Below are positions 16,463 to 23,854 of a DNA stretch of 64,000 nt, one piece after another (within the stretch, counting starts at the first letter, position 1; each line of letters opens with the position of its first letter). The notes under the pieces were generated by a model. It ran no database searches and was not told the origin of the DNA. It saw nothing but the letters and a program-made list of their open reading frames with translations. The DNA is from Bradyrhizobium sp. OK095 (GTDB lineage: Bacteria; Pseudomonadota; Alphaproteobacteria; Rhizobiales; Xanthobacteraceae): the NCBI RefSeq assembly GCF_900109945.1, contig NZ_FOBX01000004.1, forward strand, positions 1 to 64,000. Direction: 5' to 3'. The translations under genes and the position numbers were made by a program.

Positions 16463-16894
16463 ATGATCACAGCCAGGCGTGTGGCTGTCGCATCGCTGCT
16501 GCTGATCATGTGGCGTGTTGCCCACGTTGTGGCGAGTCTCGCTCCGGCCTGCATGCCTCCCCCGCAAGCCGCCCCCATCCCGTTTGAGCACGTGCCGCCG
16601 GTATTGCTGCGGTCATTCAAGGAGAGGCTCGGCGAGATCTCCGCGCCGGGCGGAAGCTTCAACGCCACCGACGTGGTCTGGTTCGAGAGCGTGCCGCAGC
16701 GCCGCTTCATGTTCTTTTGGACGGTCGGCCGAAGGTGGCTCATCGCGACCGAACGCGGTGGCTTCGCCTACAGCAACCCGATCTTTCTCTACGATCTTGG
16801 CAACGATGAACGGAAGGCCGATCTGATTGCTGAGAAGGACGCGTCGTCCGATACGGCGTGTGCGGTCGCGCTGGATCTGATCGCCGCGCCGTAA
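16463..16894 (+). CDS. Hypothetical exported protein
   Basis: A 143-residue protein with an N-terminal hydrophobic segment (MITARRVAVASLLLIMWRVAHVVASLAPA) that could be a signal peptide or anchor. The remaining part is rich in short strands (RRFMFFWTVGRRWLIATERGGFAYSNPIFLYDL). I recognise no family. It lies 24 bases downstream of the YgjP-like gene on the same strand and may be co-transcribed with it. The periodic structure and codon pattern suggest a real gene. Confidence 0.6.
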   Translation: MITARRVAVASLLLIMWRVAHVVASLAPACMPPPQAAPIPFEHVPPVLLRSFKERLGEISAPGGSFNATDVVWFESVPQRRFMFFWTVGRRWLIATERGGFAYSNPIFLYDLGNDERKADLIAEKDASSDTACAVALDLIAAP

Positions 16895-17091
16895 CCACGC
16901 TCGGCGCCGAATCCAGCCAAACCACCCGATTCAGGGCGGCGCGGCGGTTGTTGCGCGCTCGGTCGAAATTTGCTCGACAAACCAAGCAGTTTCGCAAATC
17001 CACCGAGCATCACGCCGGAAGTCACCGGCTACTGTGCATGGGGTTGTTTTCGACATTTTTGTTTTGAGGCCGCGACGACCTCAGTCCAGCG

Positions 17092-19302
17092 CTACCTGTT
17101 CCCGCCAAACAGCCGGTCCATCAACCAGCCATCGAGCCCTGACGCTGCTTCAGGCCGCACATTGGCGCGCGTGGGTGGCGGTCGATAGCCGCCATTGTTC
17201 GCCGGAGCCGGAGCGGGTGCTGCCGCTGTCGGCGGCGACACCTGCGAGGCCGCCTGTGCCAAGTTCGACAGGCCCCATGTGCCTTGTGAGTTCGGCAAGT
17301 TTGCCACCGGCACGCCCTCGTGTGCCGTCTTCATGAAGCGCGACCAGACTTCCACCGGCAAGCCGCCGCCGGTCGCCTTCTTGGTCGGCGAGTTGTCGTC
17401 ATTGCCGAGCCAGACGCCGGTGACGAGGTTGGCGGTGTAGCCGATGAACCAGGCGTCGCGGTAATCCTGGCTGGTGCCGGTCTTGCCGGCGGCCGGCCAG
17501 CCGGGGATCTCCGCCTTCTTGGCGGTGCCTGATATCAGCGTCTCCCGCATCATCGTGTTCATCATGCCCACATAGCGCGGGTCGATCACCTGGTTGTGCT
17601 CGTCCGCCTGGCGCATGTAGAGCAGCTTGCCGCTGAGCGTCCTGATCCGCGTCACGACATGCGGGGCCACTGCAAAACCGCCATTGGCGAACGGCGCGTA
17701 GGCGCCGACCAGCTCGACCACCGAGACTTCCGACGTGCCGAGCGCGATCGAGGCATTGGGTTCGAGCTTCGAGTTGATGCCGAGCCGGTGCGCGGTGCGG
17801 ACCACGTTCTTCGGCCCGACTTCGAGGCCGACGCGGATGGCGACCGTGTTGAGCGACATCGCCAGCGCCTGGGTCAGCGTCACCGCGCCGAAATATTCGT
17901 GGGTGTAGTTCTCGGGCTTCCAGCCCTTGACCTCGATCGGTGCGTCCTGGCGCACGGTATCCGGCGTCAGCCCCTGCTCGAGCGCGGTCAGATACACGAA
18001 CGGCTTGAACGAGGAGCCCGGCTGGCGCTTTGCCGTGACCGCGCGGTTGTACTGGCTGTCGGAATAGTTCCGCCCGCCGACCATGGCGCGCACCGCGCCG
18101 TCGGGCGTCATTGCCACCAGCGCGCCCTGGCTGACATTGAACTTCACGCTCTTGGCCGCGAGCTCGTCGATGATGGCGGCTTCCGCCACGCTCTGCAGCT
18201 TCGGATCGATCGTGGTCTCGACCTTGATGCTCTCGTCGATCTGGCCGACCAAATCGTCCAGCACCTCGCCGATCCAGTCTGCGACGTAATTGACCGTGCC
18301 GGCGCCGGCCGGCTTCACATTGTAGGAGGGATGGCCGATCGAGGCCTGCGCCTGCGCATCGGTGATGAATTGTGCATCCGCCATCGCCGTGAGCACGATC
18401 TTCGCGCGCGCTTCGGCGCCTTCGGGATTGCGGTTCGGCGCCAGCCGTGAGGGCGATTTGACGAGGCCGGCCAGCATCGCGGCCTCGGCGATCGTCACGT
18501 TCTTCGCGGGCTTGCCGAAATATTTTTGCGCGGCGGCTTCGACGCCGTAGGCACCGGAGCCGAAATAGACGCGGTTGAGGTAGAGCTCCAAAATCTCGTT
18601 CTTGGAATGCTTGCGCTCCAGCCAGATCGCGAGCTCCGCCTCCTGCAGCTTGCGCGCCATGGTGCGCTCCTGGGTCAGGAACAGGTTTTTGGCGAGCTGC
18701 TGCGTCAAGGTCGAGCCGCCCTGCGACACGCCGCGATGCATGACGTTGGTGACGAGGGCGCGCAGGATGCCTACGGGATCGATGCCGAAATGTGAATAGA
18801 AGCGGCGGTCCTCGATGGCGATGAACGCTTTCGGAAGATAGGGCGGCAAATCCTTCAGCGACACGTTGGCGCCGGCCATCTCGCCGCGCTGCGCCAGCAT
18901 GCTGCCATCGATGCCGACGATCTGGATCGTCGGCGGGCGTTTTGGAATCTCCAGCGAGTCGATCGGCGGCAGATGGGCGCCGACATAGATCACGACGCCC
19001 GTCACGGCGATCACGCCCCACAGGCTGAGCACCGCGCCCCAATAGACCAGGCGGCCGAGGCTGAACCCTCCGGACTTCGATCGCCGTTTGGCGCCGCTGC
19101 GGCTGGCCTGCGGTTTCCGCTCGCGCGGCGGCTCGTCGCCGGAATCGGCGGCTTTGCGCTTGGCTAATGACTTGTCTGATTTCTTGGGCTTGTCCTCGGC
19201 ATTGGGAATGCGGTCCGCCGCCGTCAGGCGCAGATCGGCGAGCGCAGCAGGCAAGCCGAACAACGGCTCCTTCCGCCCACCCTTTTTCTTTCCCAACCCC
19301 AT
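17092..19302 (-). CDS. Penicillin-binding protein 1A, bifunctional transglycosylase/transpeptidase
   Basis: A 736-residue class A PBP that polymerises and cross-links peptidoglycan in the periplasm. The order is a basic cytoplasmic tail (about 1-80), one membrane segment (VYWGAVLSLWGVIAVTGVVIYVG), a glycosyltransferase domain with the catalytic Glu in IEDRRFYSHFG and GGSTLTQQLAKNLFL, then a transpeptidase with SSFK, SLN and KTGTS. The C-terminus is Pro/Ala rich. The Lys/Arg-rich tail of about 80 residues is longer than in many homologues. I used the ATG at 19302; the frame also opens with a TTG six bases earlier. MtgA, near 61.2 kb, shares the glycosyltransferase activity. Confidence 0.93.
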   Translation of the reverse strand: MGLGKKKGGRKEPLFGLPAALADLRLTAADRIPNAEDKPKKSDKSLAKRKAADSGDEPPRERKPQASRSGAKRRSKSGGFSLGRLVYWGAVLSLWGVIAVTGVVIYVGAHLPPIDSLEIPKRPPTIQIVGIDGSMLAQRGEMAGANVSLKDLPPYLPKAFIAIEDRRFYSHFGIDPVGILRALVTNVMHRGVSQGGSTLTQQLAKNLFLTQERTMARKLQEAELAIWLERKHSKNEILELYLNRVYFGSGAYGVEAAAQKYFGKPAKNVTIAEAAMLAGLVKSPSRLAPNRNPEGAEARAKIVLTAMADAQFITDAQAQASIGHPSYNVKPAGAGTVNYVADWIGEVLDDLVGQIDESIKVETTIDPKLQSVAEAAIIDELAAKSVKFNVSQGALVAMTPDGAVRAMVGGRNYSDSQYNRAVTAKRQPGSSFKPFVYLTALEQGLTPDTVRQDAPIEVKGWKPENYTHEYFGAVTLTQALAMSLNTVAIRVGLEVGPKNVVRTAHRLGINSKLEPNASIALGTSEVSVVELVGAYAPFANGGFAVAPHVVTRIRTLSGKLLYMRQADEHNQVIDPRYVGMMNTMMRETLISGTAKKAEIPGWPAAGKTGTSQDYRDAWFIGYTANLVTGVWLGNDDNSPTKKATGGGLPVEVWSRFMKTAHEGVPVANLPNSQGTWGLSNLAQAASQVSPPTAAAPAPAPANNGGYRPPPTRANVRPEAASGLDGWLMDRLFGGNR

Positions 19303-19470
19303 ACGCAAAACGCCCGGTCAGCCCGCCCCGCCGCACGCTAGCGGTCGCTGTTTAAGGCTCGGTTACGCGGACGTTAACGCGTGATTAGGAGATGCGGCAT
19401 TCGCCTGCCGCAGTTCCGCTTCCGGGGGGCCGGGGCTAGGATCGCGGCCATAAAACAAGAGGGAACCCAC

Positions 19471-19896
19471 ATGGGCCACATCGATCCGACCAAGGAGATC
19501 TTTGCGCAATTCCGGGACAATAACCGCCCGGGCCCGATCCACATGCTCAATATGGTGCGCCTGCGCAAAGACGCCGCCTATCCCGACGGCCGCAAGGCCA
19601 GCGGGGCGGAGGCCTATGCGGCCTATGGCCGCGACAGCGGCCCGGTGTTCGAACGCCTCGGCGGCAAGATCGTCTGGCAGGGCCGGTTCGAGCTGATGCT
19701 GATCGGCCCCGAGACTGAGCGCTGGGATCATTGCTTCATCGCCGAATATCCGAGCGTCGGCGCCTTCGTCGAAATGATCCGCGATCCCGTCTATCGCGAA
19801 GCGGTCAAGCATCGCCAGGCGGCGGTGGAGGATTCGCGATTGATCCGCCACGCTGTGCTGCCGGTGGGGAAGAACTTTGGGGAGATACCCACCTGA
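19471..19896 (+). CDS. DUF1330-domain protein
   Basis: A 141-residue soluble protein. HMLNMVRLRKDAAY followed by SGAEAYAAYGR and the later EYPSVGAFVEMIRDPVYREAVKHRQAAVEDSRL match the DUF1330 ferredoxin-like fold, related to small dimeric monooxygenase-like barrels. Function is unknown. The ATG at 19471 has AAGAGGGA about 6 bases upstream. It is divergent from the PBP gene and followed by a palindromic repeat that separates it from the convergent Liv-type gene. Confidence 0.78.
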   Translation: MGHIDPTKEIFAQFRDNNRPGPIHMLNMVRLRKDAAYPDGRKASGAEAYAAYGRDSGPVFERLGGKIVWQGRFELMLIGPETERWDHCFIAEYPSVGAFVEMIRDPVYREAVKHRQAAVEDSRLIRHAVLPVGKNFGEIPT

Positions 19897-19923
19897 ATAG
19901 TGTCGGGCGAATCTCTCTCCATC

Positions 19924-20008
19924 GTCATGGCCGGGCTTGACCCGGCCATCCACGTTTTCCTTTGCCGCTCCAAGAACGTGGATGCCCGGGACAAGCCCGG
20001 GCATGACG
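19924..20008. repeat. Nested palindromic intergenic repeat, family E
   Basis: GTCATGGCCGGGCTTGACCC opens the element and its counterpart GGGCATGAC closes it. Each end is a hairpin: GGCCGGG/CCCGGCC on the left and GCCCGGG/CCCGGGC on the right. The halves pair in the middle through CACG/CGTG. The form is typical of palindromic elements in rhizobial intergenic regions. It fills the gap between two convergent genes, where it may help end transcripts. Confidence 0.7.
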
Positions 20009-20033
20009 TCGTTGAGGCAGTGGAGCGAGAGAA

Positions 20034-21260
20034 CTAACCCGCTGGACCCGCATCCTCGAGGATCGGGCCGAACAGCTCCCAGCGCTCGCCGTTGAACTTC
20101 ATCATCTGAAGCTGCTTGTTGACGCGGTAGTCGGTCGGCGAGGTGTTGGCCTTGATGCCGGGCAACGCGGTGTCGCTGACGACGTCCTTCAGCGACGCGG
20201 CCTGCTTCATGACGTTCTCGCGCGTCAGGTCGTCGCCGCACTGCTTCAGCACATGGACCAGCAGCTGCGCCGTGCTGTAGCCATAGGTGTTGAAGTTCGA
20301 GTCCTTGTCGCCATCAGGATAGTACTTCGCCATGAAGTCGAAATACCTCTTCAGGCCGGCATCGTCCTTCCAGGTCGGATCCAGCGGTTCCTTGCCGTAG
20401 TTGACGCTGATCAGGCCCTTGGCGGCATCGAGGCCTGCGGGCTTCAGCACTGCGCCGACCGAGGTGGCGTTGATGTCGACGATCTGCACCGGATGCCAGC
20501 CCATCTCCGCGATCTTCTTGATCGCCTGCGCGGCCTGCTTCGGTGTTGTCGCGCTGAAGAACAGATCGGCGCCGGCGTCCTTGATCTTGAGGACCTGCGA
20601 GTCGACCGTGGGATCCGACACCTCGTAGGACGCTTCGGTCACGATCATCTTGGCGGCCTTGTCGCCGAGGCCGGCCTTGATGCCGTTCAGATAGTCCTTG
20701 CCGAGATCGTCGTTCTGATAGAGCACGCCGATCTTGGCGTTCGGATACTCCTTCGTGATGTACTGACCGTAGATGCGGCCCTCGACGAAGTAGTTGGGAT
20801 TGAAGCCCATGGTCCACGGGAAGTTCTTCGGGTCAGTGAACCTGGAGGCGCCGGTCGCCGCGAACAGCTGCGGCACTTTCTTGGAATTGAGATATTTCTG
20901 GACGGCTGCGTTCACCGGCGTGCCGATGATCTGGAAGGTCAGCAGCACCTCGTCGCTCTCGACCAGCTTGCGAATCTGCTCCACGGCTTTCGGCGGCGAA
21001 TAGGCGTCGTCGTACTGGATCAGGTTGATCTTGCGGCCATTGATGCCGCCCTGGTCGTTGATCATCTTGAAATAGGCGGCTTGGGTCTTGCCGATCGACG
21101 AATAGGCCGACGCCGGTCCTGAGAACGGCATGGTCTGGCCGACCTTGATCTCGGTGTCGCTGGCGCCCGGATCATATTTCTTCTGGGCATTGGCCGCCGA
21201 GACCGACAGCGCCAGAGTCAGCGCCGTGCTCGCAGCCAGATGCAGAATTCCATTCCTCAT
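20034..21260 (-). CDS. Branched-chain amino acid-type ABC transporter substrate-binding protein (copy 1)
   Basis: A 408-residue periplasmic binding protein of the LivK/urea-amide type. A signal peptide (residues 1-25, cleaved after SAANA) is followed by ASDTEIKVGQTMPFSGPASAYSSIGKTQAAYF, the ligand-pocket opening, and by GGINGRKINLIQYDDAYSPPKAVEQIRKLVE. It is closely similar along its whole length to the gene at 21494, including the end KFNGERWELFGPI. No permease or ATPase gene is adjacent, so the rest of the transporter lies elsewhere. The ligand could be amino acids, amides or aromatic acids. Confidence 0.88.
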   Translation of the reverse strand: MRNGILHLAASTALTLALSVSAANAQKKYDPGASDTEIKVGQTMPFSGPASAYSSIGKTQAAYFKMINDQGGINGRKINLIQYDDAYSPPKAVEQIRKLVESDEVLLTFQIIGTPVNAAVQKYLNSKKVPQLFAATGASRFTDPKNFPWTMGFNPNYFVEGRIYGQYITKEYPNAKIGVLYQNDDLGKDYLNGIKAGLGDKAAKMIVTEASYEVSDPTVDSQVLKIKDAGADLFFSATTPKQAAQAIKKIAEMGWHPVQIVDINATSVGAVLKPAGLDAAKGLISVNYGKEPLDPTWKDDAGLKRYFDFMAKYYPDGDKDSNFNTYGYSTAQLLVHVLKQCGDDLTRENVMKQAASLKDVVSDTALPGIKANTSPTDYRVNKQLQMMKFNGERWELFGPILEDAGPAG

Positions 21261-21372
21261 TGGCAGTTTCCTCAGTTTGTTATTGCAGGTGATCGATCCG
21301 GCTGGACGTCACCGCTGAGGGCGATTGTGGAGGAGGCGTTGCTGCAACGCAAGGTGGGGAGAGACACGCAGT

Positions 21373-21483
21373 TCGTAGGGTGCAAGTTTGTAGGGTGGGT
21401 TAGCCTTGCGGCTGCGCGAAGCGCCCACCACTTCTGTTGCCGCGGGTAGAAAAGAGGTGGGTTACGCTGACGCTAACCCACCC
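21373..21483. repeat. Intergenic palindromic repeat, family D copy 1
   Basis: GTAGGGTGGGTTAGC recurs with GTGGGTTACGC, and GGTGGGTTA at 21456-21464 pairs with TAACCCACC at 21474-21482. The same design (GGCGGGTTA/TAACCCGCC) occurs at 49030-49055. The element lies between the two tandem binding-protein genes, upstream of copy 1. It is not at a break in similarity between them. Confidence 0.6.
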
Positions 21484-21493
21484 CACGTAGTTG

Positions 21494-22720
21494 CTAGCCC
21501 GACGGACCGTTGTCCTCGATGATCGGTCCGAACAGCTCCCAGCGTTCGCCGTTGAACTTCATCATCTGCATCTGCTTGTTGACGCGGTAATCGTTCGGCC
21601 CGGTGTTGATCTTGATGCCGGGCAGCGCGAAGCTCGGGGTGAAATCCCGGATGTTGGCGACCTGCTTCATCACGTTCTCGCGCGACAGGTCGTCGCCGCA
21701 TTGCTTCAGCACCTGCGTCAGCAGTTCGGCCACCGAATAAGCGTAGGTGTTGACGGTGTTGAGCTTGTCGCCTTCGGGAAAATACTTGTCCATGAAGGCG
21801 AAGAACGCTTTCACGCCCGGATCGTCCTTCCACTGCGGATCGCTCGGCTCCTTGCCGTACTGGGTCGAGATGATGCCCTTGGAGATGTCGAGGCCGGCCG
21901 GCTTCAGCGTCGCCGAGATCGGGCTCGCATTGATATCGAGGATGTGCACCGGATTCCAGCCGAGCTCGGCCACCTTCTTGATGGCCTGTGCCGCGAACTT
22001 CGGCGTCGAGGCATCGTAGAAGAGATCGGCACCCATCGACTTCAGCTTGACCACCTGCGAGTCCACCGTCGGGTCGGTGACCTCGTAGGAGACTTCGCCG
22101 ACGATCATGCCGGCGGCCTTGTCGCCGAGGCCGCTCTTGAGGCCCGCGAGATAGTCGCGGCCCATGTCGTCGTTCTGGTAGAGCACGCCGATCTTGGCGT
22201 TCGGATGCTCCTTTAGAATGTACTTTGCGTAGATGCGTCCCTCGGACACGTAGTTGGGATTGTAGGCGATGGTCCAGGGATAGTTCTGCGGATCATTGAA
22301 GCGCGCAGCGCCGGTCGAGGCCAGCAGCTGCGGGATCTTCTTGCCGTTGAGATATTTCTGCACGGCCGCGTTCGCCGCGGTGCCGATGATCTGGAAGGTG
22401 AACAGCACCTCGTCGCCTTCGACGAGCTTGCGCACCTGCTCGACCGTCTTCGGCGGCGAATAGGCGTCGTCATACTGAATCAGATTGATCTTGCGGCCGT
22501 TGATGCCGCCCTGATCGTTGATCATCTTGAAATAGGCGGCCTGGGTCTTGCCGATATTGGCATAGACGGAGTAGGCGCCGGAGAACGGCACGGTCTGGCC
22601 GATCTTGATCTCGGTGTCGCTTGCGCCGATGTCGTATTTCTTTTGTGCGAGGGCTTGGCTGGCGGAGAACGCGAAGGCGAGCGCCGCCGTGGCAGCTAAA
22701 AAGGCTCTGCGATTGCTCAT
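21494..22720 (-). CDS. Branched-chain amino acid-type ABC transporter substrate-binding protein (copy 2)
   Basis: A 408-residue periplasmic binding protein, same length as the gene at 20034 and visibly homologous throughout: QKKYDIGASDTEIKIGQ, GGINGRKINLIQYDDAYSPP, GERWELFGPI. A signal peptide with cleavage after SQALA is clear. AGGAGGAA lies upstream of the ATG at 22720. The most divergent parts are around residues 105-140 and 290-330, which include ligand-lobe loops, so ligand preference may differ. The two genes probably arose by tandem duplication, each with its own upstream region. Confidence 0.88.
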   Translation of the reverse strand: MSNRRAFLAATAALAFAFSASQALAQKKYDIGASDTEIKIGQTVPFSGAYSVYANIGKTQAAYFKMINDQGGINGRKINLIQYDDAYSPPKTVEQVRKLVEGDEVLFTFQIIGTAANAAVQKYLNGKKIPQLLASTGAARFNDPQNYPWTIAYNPNYVSEGRIYAKYILKEHPNAKIGVLYQNDDMGRDYLAGLKSGLGDKAAGMIVGEVSYEVTDPTVDSQVVKLKSMGADLFYDASTPKFAAQAIKKVAELGWNPVHILDINASPISATLKPAGLDISKGIISTQYGKEPSDPQWKDDPGVKAFFAFMDKYFPEGDKLNTVNTYAYSVAELLTQVLKQCGDDLSRENVMKQVANIRDFTPSFALPGIKINTGPNDYRVNKQMQMMKFNGERWELFGPIIEDNGPSG

Positions 22721-22855
22721 GTTGGGATGTTCCTCCTGACGGAATTTTCCGGCCGACGGTCTTGTCCCGTTGATTGCAACGGTCGCCGTCGCTGCCGAAG
22801 ATTGTGGAGGAACGTCAGCCGCCGCGCAAGGATCGCGGCGCTGCGCCGAAGCGTC

Positions 22856-23218
22856 TCAGGCGAGAAACAACACAACCAGCGCGATCGCCGCCGGCAGCGC
22901 CTGCACGATCAGGATGCGCGTGCTGACGGTCAAAGCGCCATAGGCGCCGGCCACGATCACGCAGAGCAGGAAGAACGCCTTGATCTGGAACGCGAAGGCC
23001 GGGTTGCCGTGGAGCAGGCCCCAGATCAGGCCGGCGGCGAGGAAGCCGTTATAGAGGCCCTGATTGGCGGCGAGCACTTTCGTGATCTCGGCCTTCTCCG
23101 GCGTATTGTGGAATGTCTTCAAGCCAAGCGGCTTGTCCCAGAGAAACATCTCCAGGATCAGGAAATAAGCGTGCAGTGCGGCGACGAGCGCCACCAATAT
23201 ATTGGCGATCCAGATCAA
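22856..23218 (-). CDS. DUF1304 membrane protein
   Basis: A 120-residue protein with four hydrophobic segments and the family stretch HAYFLILEMFLWDKPLGLKTF ... KVLAANQGLYNGFLAAGL. DUF1304 proteins are small integral membrane proteins of unknown function. It starts with TTG at 23218, supported by GGGGGGAG a few bases upstream and by the lack of any later ATG that keeps the first membrane segment. It is divergent from ogt. Confidence 0.82.
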   Translation of the reverse strand: MIWIANILVALVAALHAYFLILEMFLWDKPLGLKTFHNTPEKAEITKVLAANQGLYNGFLAAGLIWGLLHGNPAFAFQIKAFFLLCVIVAGAYGALTVSTRILIVQALPAAIALVVLFLA

Positions 23219-23313
23219 GTTGAGCTCCCCCCAAAAGCGTCAGCTTTCGGGTGGACGTTAGCACGGCCGCCATGGCAAACGCGATGGGTGTGTTTCGATG
23301 CCATGGTGCCGCA

Positions 23314-23844
23314 ATGCCCGTGCGATCAACTAAACCGTCTGTAAGCTTCGGCCTCGATCGGCTGCCAACGCCGATCGGAACCGCGTTGCTCGTCACCGAC
23401 GCTGACGGTGCGCTGCGCGCGCTCGACTGGGAAGATTACGAGCACCGCATGCGCGAGCTGTTGCGCCTGCACTATGGCGCGGTGGATCTGAGTGACCAGA
23501 CTGCGCCGGCGCAGATGCGGACGGCGTTGTCGCGTTACTTCGAAGGCGATCTCGGCCAGCTCTCAGGCGTCGCATGGCGCATCGCCGGCACGCCGTTCCA
23601 GCAAAAAGTCTGGACCGCGCTTGCGAAAATCCCCGCCGGCACCACGATGAGCTACGGCGCGATGGCTGCAAAAATCGAGATGCCCAAGGCCATTCGCGCC
23701 GTCGGCCATGCCAATGGCTCCAACCCGATCAGCGTAGTGCTGCCGTGCCACCGTCTGATCGGTGCGGATGGCTCGCTGGTGAAATACGGCGGCGGGCTCG
23801 CGCGCAAGCGCTGGCTGCTGCGGCATGAGGGCGTGGAGGTTTAG
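23314..23844 (+). CDS. ogt: Methylated-DNA-[protein]-cysteine S-methyltransferase
   Basis: A 176-residue suicide repair enzyme that takes alkyl groups from O6 of guanine onto its own Cys. The active site is PCHRLIGADGS; upstream are FQQKVWTALAKIPAGTTMSYGAMA and AIRAVGHANGSNPISVVLPCHR with the DNA-binding helix and the Asn-hinge. The N-terminal region has no Ada-type zinc domain, so this is the stand-alone Ogt type. I used the ATG at 23314; another ATG at 23272 would add 14 residues with no family likeness. Its stop is 11 bases from the end of the convergent glnD. Confidence 0.9.
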   Translation: MPVRSTKPSVSFGLDRLPTPIGTALLVTDADGALRALDWEDYEHRMRELLRLHYGAVDLSDQTAPAQMRTALSRYFEGDLGQLSGVAWRIAGTPFQQKVWTALAKIPAGTTMSYGAMAAKIEMPKAIRAVGHANGSNPISVVLPCHRLIGADGSLVKYGGGLARKRWLLRHEGVEV

Positions 23845-23854
23845 ATCTCTCGGC

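Noticed and set aside
16998..17091. Terminator for the PBP gene from a GAGG/CCTC hairpin near 17070
   Set aside because: In the gene's direction the stem is followed by an A-run instead of a T-run, and it contains a G-T pair.
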